A stretch of DNA of 48,586 nucleotides from an uncultured Schlesneria sp. (GTDB lineage: Bacteria > Planctomycetota > Planctomycetia > Planctomycetales > Planctomycetaceae), in assembly GCA_903840265.1 (NCBI GenBank), contig CAIMFH010000063.1:1-48586 (forward strand). Direction: 5' to 3'. Shown here piece by piece: positions 1 through 9,658 of the stretch. The notes below the pieces were generated by a model that did not search any database, was not told the DNA's origin, and was given only the letters and a program-made list of their open reading frames with translations. The stretch's first letter is position 1, and each line of letters begins with the position of its first letter. The translations under genes and the position numbers were made by a program.

Positions 1-1905
1 GCGGGCGATCTGCAACAGCTTCACATTCTTGCCGACGGCCCGATCCAGCCACTCGCGCATCGCCGCTGGCGATTCAAACTCCGAAGCCTTAATGGCATCG
101 CGAAGCTGCGAGAGCGGGATGGAATTCTCGGTTTGTTCCTGGCGCTGATTGAAGAGCTCTAGGCAGTTGAGCCCGGCCGTTTCCAGCAATCGCGAGTTGT
201 GAGGATTGAGTTTAGCCGCCTTGGACGCGGCCAGCCACATTTCGTGACGCGACTCCTGACGGTCCACGTCGTCTGTGCCCAAGCTTGGTTCGGCGAGCGA
301 CAACGCGATATACCGCATCTGTTCCGGCTCAGCCACAGCGGCCGGCAACTTCATAAACGTCATCCAGGCAAGCAATGCCAGCACACCGCCACAGGCAGGA
401 ACACACAGCAGCCGCGGAACCTGCCAAGTCCAGGGACTGCGTCCAGAACTTTCACGTGTCAGTTGATACAGGCGACAGGCACAGGCCAGCTGCATCGCCA
501 GCAGCATCATGCAGGATGGCGTGTACCAGAAGTAATCACCCACGGCATGAGCCAGGTTTGCCAACAGGCTGGCAAAAATCGCCACCGCCAGCGAGCTGAC
601 TTGTTTATCAGGACTAAAGAACGCTCCCACGCACCACTGCAGGCTGACAAGAATGAAGAGGCCGGCCAACCCCAATCCGATCAGGCCCGTTTCAGACAGA
701 ACCTGCAGATAGCTGCTCTCGGCATGGGTGAACTCGGTGCCGTCCATTGGTCTTTCGAGATGCAACCGATGTGCGTCGTTGTGCGTGCCGACTCCGGTGC
801 CAAGGTACGGAAAATCCTTCGCCACGGCGATGTTGGCTTGCCAGACCTGTTCGCGCCCGGACGCTTCCTTCAGCCGGTCCTCCAAAGCGGTTTCACTGCC
901 AGTTAAGTTGAGAATCCCACCCACTACGCAGGAAACAACAACCAGCCCGACGCACAACTCCGCAGGAATCAAGCGCAGCCACAACAGACCCGCGATGCAG
1001 ACTGCGATCGCAACCGCGACCGCCAACAACCCACCTCGAGATGATGTGAGCAATACGGTTACCAGCGAGCACGCCAATCCCAGCATCATCAGGACAGTCA
1101 CCCAATAACTTTGTCGACCGGTCTCCTGATCAGAATGAGATCGATTCCGTTCGTTGTTCCGCCGCCCTCGCAAGATCCCCCAGATCAACGGGCCGATACC
1201 AAGTGCTAGAAACTGCGACAGATGATTGTGATTCGTAAAGCTTCCATGGGGAGTGTGATCGGTCGTCATGAACGGATGTTCGTACACCCAGTAAAACTTG
1301 CCGTTGCTGGCGAGCCATTGCACATCCGCGAAGACGGCCATCAGTACGACGACAGCCCCGACGACAAGGATCATCCGCTCGACATCAGACTGCTTCTTTA
1401 AGCGTTGCACGAGCACAATGAACAACATCGCGTAAGCAACAAACGTGGCCAGCCCAGAGACGCTTTCCCATGGTGCTAACGACAGTTGATTCCAGGATTC
1501 CAATCCCAGATCGCGCGAACCGTTGCTGCCTGTTGGCATCAGGACCTGGCTCATCTGCGGCGAGATCGCCAACATCCACTCTCTCGACAACGGTACAACC
1601 TGAGCAATACCGATCGCGATACCGAGCAGCCACAGCCACTCAGTCCCCGTCCACGTATATCGAGGTTCGCGAGACATCAATTGCCGCAGCGCCCAGCACC
1701 CAGCCGTCAACCCGGCACCCACGACCAGCGCCAGTTGCCCAGAGGACGCTCGACCTGCAAAGCAGATCGTGGTCAACAGGAACGTCAGCCCAAAGCAGAC
1801 GTCGGTCGCCTGAATTGAATGCGACTGACGCGGAGCGGTTCCCTGAAAGTCAAAAGAACGACTCCTTTGGCGGCTTGAGTTCGTTCGTGTCGATTGATGT
1901 CCCAT
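1..1905 (-). CDS. O-antigen ligase/polymerase-like membrane protein with C-terminal tail, 3' end outside window
   Basis: The frame is open on the minus strand from the ATG at 1905 to the window edge (635 codons, no stop), so the gene is cut by the window. I translated it by hand. It shows a polytopic membrane protein with many hydrophobic segments. In the middle is a Wzy_C/WaaL-like region, containing a GREQVWQANIAVAKDFP stretch, a GTGVGTHNDAHR loop and HAESSYLQVLSETGLIGL, the usual pattern of the catalytic periplasmic loop. After the last hydrophobic segments comes a soluble helical tail (AASKAAKLNPHNSRLLE) that resembles a TPR repeat. It starts 38 bp after the aminotransferase stop, so it is probably the next gene of that operon. 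Because another Wzy-like protein lies at 7020-8393, one of the pair probably polymerises and the other ligates glycan; the sequence does not show which. Confidence 0.85.
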   Translation of the reverse strand, partial: MGHQSTRTNSSRQRSRSFDFQGTAPRQSHSIQATDVCFGLTFLLTTICFAGRASSGQLALVVGAGLTAGCWALRQLMSREPRYTWTGTEWLWLLGIAIGIAQVVPLSREWMLAISPQMSQVLMPTGSNGSRDLGLESWNQLSLAPWESVSGLATFVAYAMLFIVLVQRLKKQSDVERMILVVGAVVVLMAVFADVQWLASNGKFYWVYEHPFMTTDHTPHGSFTNHNHLSQFLALGIGPLIWGILRGRRNNERNRSHSDQETGRQSYWVTVLMMLGLACSLVTVLLTSSRGGLLAVAVAIAVCIAGLLWLRLIPAELCVGLVVVSCVVGGILNLTGSETALEDRLKEASGREQVWQANIAVAKDFPYLGTGVGTHNDAHRLHLERPMDGTEFTHAESSYLQVLSETGLIGLGLAGLFILVSLQWCVGAFFSPDKQVSSLAVAIFASLLANLAHAVGDYFWYTPSCMMLLAMQLACACRLYQLTRESSGRSPWTWQVPRLLCVPACGGVLALLAWMTFMKLPAAVAEPEQMRYIALSLAEPSLGTDDVDRQESRHEMWLAASKAAKLNPHNSRLLETAGLNCLELFNQRQEQTENSIPLSQLRDAIKASEFESPAAMREWLDRAVGKNVKLLQIAR

Positions 1906-1943
1906 TACAGCAGGCCTGTCGTCCTAGCGAATTCGAGACGCTA

Positions 1944-3206
1944 TCAGGCCGCCGTCGGCAATTGCTGATCGATGGTCCGAGTGGCCGTGGCCAGGACCTT
2001 CCGGATTGCCATGCCGGTCTCTTTGATCTCGGCGTCCGTCAGCGTTGGATGAACCTGGAACATCAGGCTGGTTTCACCCAACTCTCGGGCCACGGGCAGT
2101 CGTTGATCGGGACGGAGCCCAGGTCCATCGAAAGCCTTTTCCAAATAGACTTCACTGCAAGAACCCGATCCGCAGTTCACACCTTCTGCCTGAATCGCCT
2201 GGACGATTCGATCACGGCTCCAACCAGGCTGCAGGCATTCCGGCCGCAGAAAGACATAGTACTTGTAAAAGCTATGGGCGACGTCAGAGGGAGCCTGAGG
2301 AATGCGGATCGAACTGAATGGAGACAACATGGTGGTCAGTGCGGCAGCATGTCGACGGCGGGTCGCAACCCAGTCGGGCAATCGCCGCAGCATGATGCGT
2401 CCCATGGCCGACTGCATCTCTGTCAGTCGCCAGTTCGTTCCAAAGCTCTCGTGCAACCAGCGAAATGTATTCGGTTCATGCGGCTTCTGAACAGCATCCC
2501 AGCTCTTGCCGTGATCTTTCAGACTCCAGCACTTCTTCCACAGTTCAATGTCGTTTGTCGTCATCAGGCCGCCCTCTCCACCCGTTGTCATGATCTTATC
2601 CTGACAAAAGGAGAACGCGCCGACATGTCCGATCGAACCAACGTGGCGACCTTTGTACATGGCTCCATGTGCCTGAGCGCAATCTTCAATGACCTTGATC
2701 CCACGCGATTCAGCGAACTCCATGATCGGATCAAGATCGCAAGGCCGTCCTGCCAGATGAACCGCAACGATCGCCTTCGTGCGCGATGTCATCACGGCCC
2801 GAATGGTATCGACGGTCAGGTTCTGGCTATCGCGATCCACGTCTGCCATCACCGGCTTCGCGCCACGCATCACAGCACAACTGGCCGAGGCCATGAAAGT
2901 ACGGCTGGGCACAATCACTTCATCGCCGTGACCAATCCCCAAGCCGTACAGAGCCAGTTCCAGAGCGACAGTTCCATTGGTCAGTGCAATGGCATGTGCA
3001 GAACCGATGGACTCGGCATATTCTTTCTCAAACAGCTTGCCTTCATTACCAGTCCAATAGTTGACCTTCCCCGACCGAAGGACACGAGTTGATGCCTCGC
3101 AAAGTTCGTCATCAAAGAACGGCCAGGGAGCGGATGAGCTGGCACGCACGGGGGCACCACCATCGATCGCGAGAATGCTCTCTACCCTTCTTGGAAACTG
3201 TTGCAT
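1944..3206 (-). CDS. DegT/DnrJ/EryC1/StrS family PLP-dependent sugar aminotransferase
   Basis: This 420-residue fold-type I aminotransferase would transfer an amino group to a keto sugar nucleotide in the cytoplasm. Family marks are the N-terminal FLEKEY-like region, LTNGTVALELAL, GDEVIVPSRTFMASA, the EDCAQAHGA segment with its acidic PLP-pyridine contact, and the FSFCQDKIMTTGGEGG segment whose lysine is the expected PLP Schiff-base residue. The start at 3206 has an AAGGA Shine-Dalgarno-like stretch just upstream. It follows the PglC-PglD fusion by about 70 bp in the same direction. Together these resemble the PglE, PglD and PglC steps of the diNAcBac route in Campylobacter and Neisseria. The exact substrate is inferred from this context. 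The protein ends in TAA (Thr-Ala-Ala). Confidence 0.93.
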   Translation of the reverse strand: MQQFPRRVESILAIDGGAPVRASSSAPWPFFDDELCEASTRVLRSGKVNYWTGNEGKLFEKEYAESIGSAHAIALTNGTVALELALYGLGIGHGDEVIVPSRTFMASASCAVMRGAKPVMADVDRDSQNLTVDTIRAVMTSRTKAIVAVHLAGRPCDLDPIMEFAESRGIKVIEDCAQAHGAMYKGRHVGSIGHVGAFSFCQDKIMTTGGEGGLMTTNDIELWKKCWSLKDHGKSWDAVQKPHEPNTFRWLHESFGTNWRLTEMQSAMGRIMLRRLPDWVATRRRHAAALTTMLSPFSSIRIPQAPSDVAHSFYKYYVFLRPECLQPGWSRDRIVQAIQAEGVNCGSGSCSEVYLEKAFDGPGLRPDQRLPVARELGETSLMFQVHPTLTDAEIKETGMAIRKVLATATRTIDQQLPTAA

Positions 3207-3278
3207 AAGACATCCTTGTCTATTTGTGTGCGTTCGGTTGTTGATCCAAAAGTTGTCGATTCGCAGCGAATCCTCGGT

Positions 3279-4553
3279 TCAGGCGGCCCGCTCGGTACCC
3301 GCGTTCTCATTATCTATACGAATCATACGCGAAGCCACTCCTACGATGGTACACCCTGCGGGCTGATCGTGAATCACAGTGGTCCCCGCGCCGACTGTCA
3401 CTTCGCCTTCGATACGTACTCTAGGCAATACGGCACAACCTGTCCCCAGCATGCACCGGTTTCCAATGCGGACTCCACCGGAAAGGTTCGTCCCTGGACC
3501 AATGCTGGAGAAATCTCCCACGACGCAGTCGTGATCAACGGACGAGGAAGTATTGATGATGCAATGCCGGCCAATCAAGGCGTCAGGTTGAATGACGGCC
3601 CCGGCCATGACAACAGATCCATCGCCGATCCGGGCACTGGAATGTACGAAAGAGAACGGATGAATGACGGTGACCCACTGCAGCGATAACTCTTGTGATA
3701 GTTTCTGACGGATGCGGTTGTCTCCGATGCCAATAATTCCGCGACGATGAGGCGACGTTTTGAGTGCGTCGATCGGCCCGCGGACTTCAATCCCGAGCAG
3801 TTTCTGCCCCCATTTTTCGGGGTCGTCATCATACACCGCTTCGATTGCAGTTCCGGCCGCCTGCAGAGCACTAATCAACACCTTGCTGTGCCCACCGGCA
3901 CCAATCACGACGACTGGCGACTCCGAAGCAACTTGTGCCGTTTTGCCATCAAAATCGGGCATGGTGCTGTGTCCCTCCGCCGAGATGCCTTTTCGCCCGA
4001 AGATCGTTCCAACAGTCATGCAAACAATCTTCAGATCGAGCCACAATGAAATATTGTCAACATACCACGTGTCCAATTCGAATCGCTTCTGCCAGCTCAC
4101 CGAATTTCGACCATTCACTTGAGCCCATCCGGTCAATCCCGGCCGTGCGTCATGTCGTCGTGCCTGCTCAACCGTGTACAACTCGAGGTAGCTCATCTTT
4201 AGAGGGCGCGGCCCAACGAGGCTCATCTCACCGACGAGAATATTCCACAGTTCTGGTAGTTCATCCAAACTGGCCGCTCTCAAGAACTGACCGAAAGACG
4301 TCAAACGGAACTCGTCTGGCATCGGAGTTCCATCAGCTTCGTAAAGGTCGCGCATTGTGCGGAACTTGTTGATTAAGAACGGCTTTCCCTTCCATCCCGG
4401 ACGTTGCTGTCGGAAGAGTACCGGAGTTCCGAGCTTTAGACTCACCATTATCGCGGTAAATAACAAAATGGGGGAAAGCACCATCAGCGCGATGCCTGCG
4501 AGCAGGACATCAAACAGTCGCTTCCCAGAGTGTCTGTAGAATCGATTCAGCAT
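3279..4553 (-). CDS. Bifunctional phosphoglycosyltransferase-acetyltransferase (PglC-PglD fusion, Neisseria PglB-like)
   Basis: Residues 1-200 form a monotopic bacterial sugar transferase: an N-terminal reentrant hydrophobic segment (about 13-40), the RQQRPG and KFRTMRD motifs, the catalytic Asp-Glu pair in SLDELPELWN (about 97-98), and SLVGPRPL. Residues 213-424 form a PglD/NeuD-like acetyltransferase: a Rossmann-like start (VVVIGAGGHSKVL), then left-handed beta-helix hexapeptides, with the likely catalytic His in SSSVDHDCVVGD (about 341). The same two-domain fusion is known as PglB in Neisseria. It would N-acetylate an amino sugar nucleotide and then transfer the sugar phosphate to undecaprenyl phosphate. 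The start overlaps the end of the upstream glycosyltransferase by 7 bp, and GGGAGA lies about 10 bases before the ATG. It ends in ERAA. Confidence 0.92.
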   Translation of the reverse strand: MLNRFYRHSGKRLFDVLLAGIALMVLSPILLFTAIMVSLKLGTPVLFRQQRPGWKGKPFLINKFRTMRDLYEADGTPMPDEFRLTSFGQFLRAASLDELPELWNILVGEMSLVGPRPLKMSYLELYTVEQARRHDARPGLTGWAQVNGRNSVSWQKRFELDTWYVDNISLWLDLKIVCMTVGTIFGRKGISAEGHSTMPDFDGKTAQVASESPVVVIGAGGHSKVLISALQAAGTAIEAVYDDDPEKWGQKLLGIEVRGPIDALKTSPHRRGIIGIGDNRIRQKLSQELSLQWVTVIHPFSFVHSSARIGDGSVVMAGAVIQPDALIGRHCIINTSSSVDHDCVVGDFSSIGPGTNLSGGVRIGNRCMLGTGCAVLPRVRIEGEVTVGAGTTVIHDQPAGCTIVGVASRMIRIDNENAGTERAA

Positions 4554-5770
4554 GCTATCTTGTCTCCCGCATGCGTCTTTCCGATCACGAAATCAATATC
4601 GAACGGCATCGGTCGCGGAAAGGCTTTGTTAAGAACGTGCCGATAGATATTTCGCACTTCAGTGGCGGTCCGTTCAATGTCGAACATTTTCTTAACTAGC
4701 GTCTGGCCATTTTTGGCCATATTCCGTCTTGCGTCCAGATCCCATGTCGCGGATTGGATCTCACGGGCCAGCAGGTGAGGATTTCGAGCAGGAACTGTCG
4801 TTCCAGAAAAACCGTCGACAACCAACTCTGGCAAGCCACCAACGCGTCCAGCAATCACAGGCACGCCCGTAATCATCGCTTCATGGACACCGCCACAGTT
4901 TTCCGAAAGTGGGGAGTGAACTACCAGGTCGAAATCCGCCCAACCGCGTCGAACATCGTCGTGATTCAAATGTCCCGGCATCATGATCCGATCACCGGCC
5001 AACGACTGTGCCAAGCGGCGCAATTGCTGTTCGTACCAGACTTGATTATTCCAGGCTCCGCCAACCAGAACCCCGACCAACCGCCGGTCATATTGAATTG
5101 CCATCGCGAGTGATTTTATAATGTCTTCATGACACTTCAACCCCACTCGTTGCCCAAGATAGTATTTCGGAGGGTACATGTGATTCATGTTTCCGACCAT
5201 GATTGTATCGTCGTTGATTCCAAGGCGATTTCTCAAAACTCCTGTCCGCTGAGTGGAGAAAGATTCGCACTCGGTACCGTAGTAGCTGATGAACAACTTC
5301 TGGTGATCCACTCCGCTCTTCTCGTAGAGGGAAGAAATGTATCGACTTGATGCAATCCAGTAGTCGTTGTGCCCGGCGGAGTTAATTTCAACGTTGCGGT
5401 ATAACCAATGTTCAAGGTGAAGCGGCCCTGGAACCTGAAAGATCCTTGGGACGGGATGATGCTTGCCTAGAGCCCGACGCAGCAGCATGGTCGTGCCCAC
5501 GAAATGACTATGGATCAGGTCTGGTTTGACCAGCGCCACTAGCTTGCGCGCCTCGTCGCAAACGCGACGGTATTTCCATGGCGACTTAACCGGAAGATCG
5601 AGAGCCGCGACATGGATCGTGGCTCCAGTACGATGCCAAGCCTCAATCTGGCGTCCCGTCGATCGTGGCACCGCAACATGGACTTCAACACCAAGTTGGA
5701 CAAGCTGCGCGGCCTGCAGTACAGCCCAATGGGCTCCGTCAGTTGTCTTGACGACCTGTAGTATCCTCAT
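4547..5770 (-). CDS. Glycosyltransferase family 4 (GT-B fold)
   Basis: This 407-residue enzyme would add a sugar to the growing lipid-linked oligosaccharide at the cytoplasmic membrane face. The N-terminus MRILQVVKTTDGAHW and the HSHFVGTTML segment fit the acceptor domain of GT4 proteins. The C-terminal half carries the E-x7-E-type region SPLSENCGGVHEAMITGVPVIAGRVGGLPELV. I place the start at the ATG at 5770, not at the longer frame to 5809, because its ATGA overlaps the stop of the upstream glycosyltransferase (TGA at 5767-5769) and it begins exactly at the conserved MRILQ strand. The donor and acceptor cannot be read from the sequence. Confidence 0.9.
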   Translation of the reverse strand: MRILQVVKTTDGAHWAVLQAAQLVQLGVEVHVAVPRSTGRQIEAWHRTGATIHVAALDLPVKSPWKYRRVCDEARKLVALVKPDLIHSHFVGTTMLLRRALGKHHPVPRIFQVPGPLHLEHWLYRNVEINSAGHNDYWIASSRYISSLYEKSGVDHQKLFISYYGTECESFSTQRTGVLRNRLGINDDTIMVGNMNHMYPPKYYLGQRVGLKCHEDIIKSLAMAIQYDRRLVGVLVGGAWNNQVWYEQQLRRLAQSLAGDRIMMPGHLNHDDVRRGWADFDLVVHSPLSENCGGVHEAMITGVPVIAGRVGGLPELVVDGFSGTTVPARNPHLLAREIQSATWDLDARRNMAKNGQTLVKKMFDIERTATEVRNIYRHVLNKAFPRPMPFDIDFVIGKTHAGDKIAC

Positions 5771-7023
5771 GCAGCCCTCCGGCTTGTCTGCCATTCCGTC
5801 GTCAAACAACGGACAGCTTCGAAGAATTCGACGCGCCTTTGCTGCAACACATCCTCGCGCAAATCTTGTGCGCGAAGGTAGTTACGACTGCGCATTTCTT
5901 CTTGGCGTTTTGGGCACGCAATCACTTCTTGAATCTTTTGCGCCAATGCATCTACATCACCTGCTGGAACCAAATCTGCGTCGGGCAATAATTCGGGGAT
6001 GCCACCAACATTTGAAGCGATGCATGGAAGGCTTCTAGCCATGGCTTCGATCAATGCACGAGGCAATCCCTCTGTTCGAGAAGGCAAAACAAATAAATCT
6101 GCGCGATCAAGCTCATCTCGTATTGCTTGTCCGGCCGGCAACTGCCCGCGGAAGACGACGCAATCGCGAATCCCCAGGCTTTCAGCTTGGGACTCTAGCT
6201 GTGCCCTGAATTTACCATCGCCGATGAGCACGAGCCGGAGCGGGAGTCCATTGGCAACACACTCAGCACAGGCAGCGAGCAGGATATCCGGTCCTTTGTA
6301 TAACTGTGCCAGGCTGCCGACAAATACCAACCTCAAGCAGCCCGATTGCCGAGGAATCACCTGCATCGGTGCATACGAGTCTAACGAGAGTCGTACGTCT
6401 GACACCGCGAAAGACTTTCGAACGCTTCGCAAGGCCTCTGCTTTGAGATTTATCGACGAGGCACTGATCGACAGAATACTGCCCTGCACCGGATAGCGAG
6501 ATTGCAGCGCCCGTTCCGTCACATACGAGGCGGCACAGGCATTCGCGCATTGCTTGCGCAACTCGCGCCAGAAATACCACCGCAACATCGGTCGTAGTGG
6601 GTGCGAGATCGATCCTGGAGCAAACACGTCCCAAGGATCACCAACGACCTCTACGCCAAACGGTTGACCTGCTCTTTGCAGAAACGGATACAGGCAATTT
6701 GCCAACTGCGAACCGACTCGCAGGATAACCGCGTCACCCGGTTCAACGACATGCCTCATGATCGTTCGTATTGACAAGGCTCGCTTCATATACTGCCAAG
6801 GGCCCACATAGTACGGGACCGCGACGAAACTAATGCATTCACCATCGGAACGGACGTGGTCTACTGGAATCTCGGCAACATCCCGGATTCGAGCCAGCAC
6901 TCTAACGGAATCGAATGATTCCAAGTAACGAAGCCAAAACCCATAATCGTATGCGACCTGCGTCCAGATAGCGCCATCCGGGGTTCTATCGAATCGATGC
7001 TCAACACAAACAAGGCACTTCAT
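5767..7023 (-). CDS. Glycosyltransferase family 4 (GT-B fold)
   Basis: This is a 418-residue glycosyltransferase. It has the phosphate-binding turn FVGSLAQLYKGPDILL that starts the GT1/GT4 C-terminal domain, and the motif VLPSRTEGLPRALIEAMARSLPCIASNVGGIPELL. The longest frame reaches 7239, but that extension would lie inside the upstream gene. The ATG at 7023 forms an ATGA overlap with the upstream stop, and a GAGGGA element sits about seven bases before it, so I take 7023 as the start. Translation is probably coupled to the Wzy-like gene. The protein ends in SRRAA, a tail shared with several unrelated enzymes of the locus. Confidence 0.9.
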   Translation of the reverse strand: MKCLVCVEHRFDRTPDGAIWTQVAYDYGFWLRYLESFDSVRVLARIRDVAEIPVDHVRSDGECISFVAVPYYVGPWQYMKRALSIRTIMRHVVEPGDAVILRVGSQLANCLYPFLQRAGQPFGVEVVGDPWDVFAPGSISHPLRPMLRWYFWRELRKQCANACAASYVTERALQSRYPVQGSILSISASSINLKAEALRSVRKSFAVSDVRLSLDSYAPMQVIPRQSGCLRLVFVGSLAQLYKGPDILLAACAECVANGLPLRLVLIGDGKFRAQLESQAESLGIRDCVVFRGQLPAGQAIRDELDRADLFVLPSRTEGLPRALIEAMARSLPCIASNVGGIPELLPDADLVPAGDVDALAQKIQEVIACPKRQEEMRSRNYLRAQDLREDVLQQRRVEFFEAVRCLTTEWQTSRRAA

Positions 7024-8393
7024 CGACATTCCCTCAACCTGATGTAGTTTTCTCTTTGCGCATGGCGGGAGCCAACTTTGAAATGCGGTGACAACCTTCG
7101 GTCTACATCTGCGGATCGACGTGTAGCTGGGCTTAATGCCGCCAATACCAATGCGCCAATTGCGGGGAAACATCCCACTTTTGTGGGAACCCCCGCAGCG
7201 CTGAACACGGCAATACAAAGCAGCAATAAACTTCGCCACGGCGTGTTGTCGCGTCGCCCCAACGCCATCGCGGCCCGCAGCATTGATATCGAAAGCGTGC
7301 CGACTAAAAAGATGCCGACAAGCCCTAATTCGACAGCCAATTCCAAGTACATATTGTGGCTGTGCATCCGCTGAATACCATCGATGGGATGCACTACGCC
7401 TCCCAATTCCTCTCCCAACGCCTTATCGATTCCAGCACACCCAAGACCCCACACACAATTCAAGCCCAACCGTCGCTGAACTGCAGCAATCGCGTCCCAA
7501 ATCTCCGTCCTTCCGTTCAGCGTACTTGTATCTGAGTCATTCAAGCGCTCAAGCCAGTGGTCCGCGATACCAAGTGTGAAGATTCCCACACCCAACATGC
7601 CAATCAATATTGGCGTCATTATGATCATGCCGACAGATCGTCGCGCGTGATGAAACCAGATACCGAAACTCGCCACAGCCAAGCTTGCCCCAGCGCTCCT
7701 CGAAACAGTCATTGCCGCAAATGCACAGGCTGTCGTTCCGCAGACCGCGGGAAATATCCACGGATGACTCGATGACTTTTGCGACGCGGCAAATCCTTCC
7801 TGCCAAGCTGCATATATAAGAATAGCCACGATTGCGCAAATGAATCCAATTTCATTGCTGTTCATGACTACTTGATCACCGACAGCGAAATCGCCCCATC
7901 GCCCCACAAAGACCGGTGACGACAATTGAACAGCGATCATTCCGCATAGGAAGCTGATTCCAAAGTAGCGAGCACTTTTTCCAAACGCATCCGTCGCGCG
8001 CACAAATGCGCAAATTGGAATCGTCACCAGCAATGTGACCACACAGACTAACGAGCGCCCCCTCTCGGTGGGATCAACCCATAGCACAGTGGCTGCTATC
8101 CACACGAGTGTGAATACGATTGGGGGACTTTTAGCGAATCCCCCATAATTTAAATAGTCTTTAATTCCGATGCAAAATGCAGGCAAACAGACCAACAGAG
8201 TAGCACGATCTGTGATTATTCCTGGAATGCCCAAAGACCATCGCAGATTCAAAAAATTCATAGCAGGAATCAGGCCGCTTCCAACGAAAAGAATAATCAG
8301 CGCGGCCCGATAACTGAACGGAAGCGGTACGATACTGACCGAGGTTCTAACCTGCTCTTTTCGCATCGCAACGCAAGGCATTGAAATACTCAT
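7020..8393 (-). CDS. O-antigen polymerase/ligase (Wzy/WaaL-like) membrane protein
   Basis: This 457-residue protein has about ten hydrophobic segments. A Wzy_C-type loop contains NGRTEIWDAIAAVQ, then GLGCAGIDKAL and the conserved MHSHNMYLELAVELGLVG stretch near residues 345-365. Such proteins polymerise or ligate lipid-linked glycans on the outer face of the cytoplasmic membrane. The start at 8393 overlaps the stop of the preceding glycosyltransferase as ATGA, and the stop overlaps the next glycosyltransferase in the same way. The protein is therefore in the middle of a translationally coupled chain. It is about the size expected for a Wzy polymerase. The role as polymerase rather than ligase is a guess. 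Confidence 0.87.
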   Translation of the reverse strand: MSISMPCVAMRKEQVRTSVSIVPLPFSYRAALIILFVGSGLIPAMNFLNLRWSLGIPGIITDRATLLVCLPAFCIGIKDYLNYGGFAKSPPIVFTLVWIAATVLWVDPTERGRSLVCVVTLLVTIPICAFVRATDAFGKSARYFGISFLCGMIAVQLSSPVFVGRWGDFAVGDQVVMNSNEIGFICAIVAILIYAAWQEGFAASQKSSSHPWIFPAVCGTTACAFAAMTVSRSAGASLAVASFGIWFHHARRSVGMIIMTPILIGMLGVGIFTLGIADHWLERLNDSDTSTLNGRTEIWDAIAAVQRRLGLNCVWGLGCAGIDKALGEELGGVVHPIDGIQRMHSHNMYLELAVELGLVGIFLVGTLSISMLRAAMALGRRDNTPWRSLLLLCIAVFSAAGVPTKVGCFPAIGALVLAALSPATRRSADVDRRLSPHFKVGSRHAQRENYIRLRECR

Positions 8394-9562
8394 GCCGCCT
8401 CCAACGAAGCACCGTCTGAATTCGGATTGAGCATCTTGTTAATATCGCTTGCTGGACAGGCGGCCCATGCCAATTGGTGCGCGCGGACGCAACGGCCAAT
8501 CTCATAGACACTGTTTTCGTAAGCGTTCATCGCGACTACTCTGTCATTCCAAGTTGGGCGTGACTTGCCACACGCGGCATTCGCCCATGATGAATTCGTG
8601 TCGGCCAGAGCCAAGCATTCGATATTGTCCAGATATCGTGCAATTTCGAGCAGGGGGGGAATGTCGCTGCCGATGACGCGGACGCCTGCCGCACTTGCCT
8701 CAAGCACGGCACCTGGAAGACCTTCACGAATCGAAGGAAATACCATTACGTCAGAAGCTAACAACAAGCGGGCAACATCTGTTCGCTCCCCAGCCCATGT
8801 GACCTGCTTTGTGATTCCTAATCTGTCGCATTTGCGTTGCAGATTCGGCATCAATCTCGGATCGATTCGACCAGCTGAGAGGAAATTCCACTCTGGGTTG
8901 ATGGATGCCATCTCCGCCCAGATTTCGAGCAGCCTGTCATGGTTTTTCGCGGGATCTAATCGACCGATGTGGATGGCGATCGGAGGCTGTTGCGGCCAGC
9001 CGAACTCACTGCGTACCGTACCAAATGACAATTCGTTCTTGAACGATGAAATATCCAAGCCATTGTGAATCACAGCGCATCGCGTGTCCGTTGTCCATTC
9101 CGACCGCCACCCATGTGTTAGCGACGCTTCACTATTACCTAGTATTAAAGTCGCCCATCGATCCAGCCAGCGTCGCATGAGGCTGTCCTGTAGCCATCTT
9201 CGTGTTGTCATTGGGCGACCAGAACCGCAACTGCGAAAATGGGCAATTCGCACCGGCGTCCCCACGCTGGCAGCGGAGCGAAGGATAAAACCGGAGGCGA
9301 GTTGTACATGCGAGTGGACGACATCGATTTGGCGCTCTCGCAACAGCCGCTTGAATCGCCACGGAAAACCCAGATCCAAGGCGCAATAATGCACTTTGCC
9401 GCCAAGACCGCGTACTTCATCGTCGAGGTCTCCGGGAAGTCCCGACAGCGCAACAAACTCCATCTCCGGTTGTCCGGGAACTAAGCGACGCATTACATCC
9501 AAGGTTCGTAACTCAGCCCCGCCCCGGTTGAGACGCCCGAATATGTGCAAAACTCGTGTCAT
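8390..9562 (-). CDS. Glycosyltransferase family 4 (GT-B fold)
   Basis: This 390-residue protein begins MTRVLHIFGRLNRGGAELRTL, the glycine-rich acceptor-side loop common to GT4 enzymes. It continues with VVHSHVQLASGFILR and carries AIHIGRLDPAKNHDRLLEIW at the start of the C-terminal domain. The motif VFPSIREGLPGAVLEASAAGVRVIGSDIPPL supplies the paired glutamates. It is the first gene of the tightly overlapping set. A gap of about 96 bp separates it from the asparagine synthase upstream; no terminator is visible in that gap. It ends in SLEAA. Confidence 0.9.
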   Translation of the reverse strand: MTRVLHIFGRLNRGGAELRTLDVMRRLVPGQPEMEFVALSGLPGDLDDEVRGLGGKVHYCALDLGFPWRFKRLLRERQIDVVHSHVQLASGFILRSAASVGTPVRIAHFRSCGSGRPMTTRRWLQDSLMRRWLDRWATLILGNSEASLTHGWRSEWTTDTRCAVIHNGLDISSFKNELSFGTVRSEFGWPQQPPIAIHIGRLDPAKNHDRLLEIWAEMASINPEWNFLSAGRIDPRLMPNLQRKCDRLGITKQVTWAGERTDVARLLLASDVMVFPSIREGLPGAVLEASAAGVRVIGSDIPPLLEIARYLDNIECLALADTNSSWANAACGKSRPTWNDRVVAMNAYENSVYEIGRCVRAHQLAWAACPASDINKMLNPNSDGASLEAA

Positions 9563-9658
9563 AGTTACTTCTGAACTAAAGTGCGCCGTGTTGTGTAAAA
9601 GAAATTCGGAAATTAGTTAGCACGTTTACCTTGTTCCCTGACGCATTCAGTGGACAAA

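Noticed and set aside
1470-3092. Long open frame of 540 codons on the plus strand
   Set aside because: It lies antisense to the clear O-antigen ligase-like and aminotransferase genes, has low-complexity composition and no recognisable motif.
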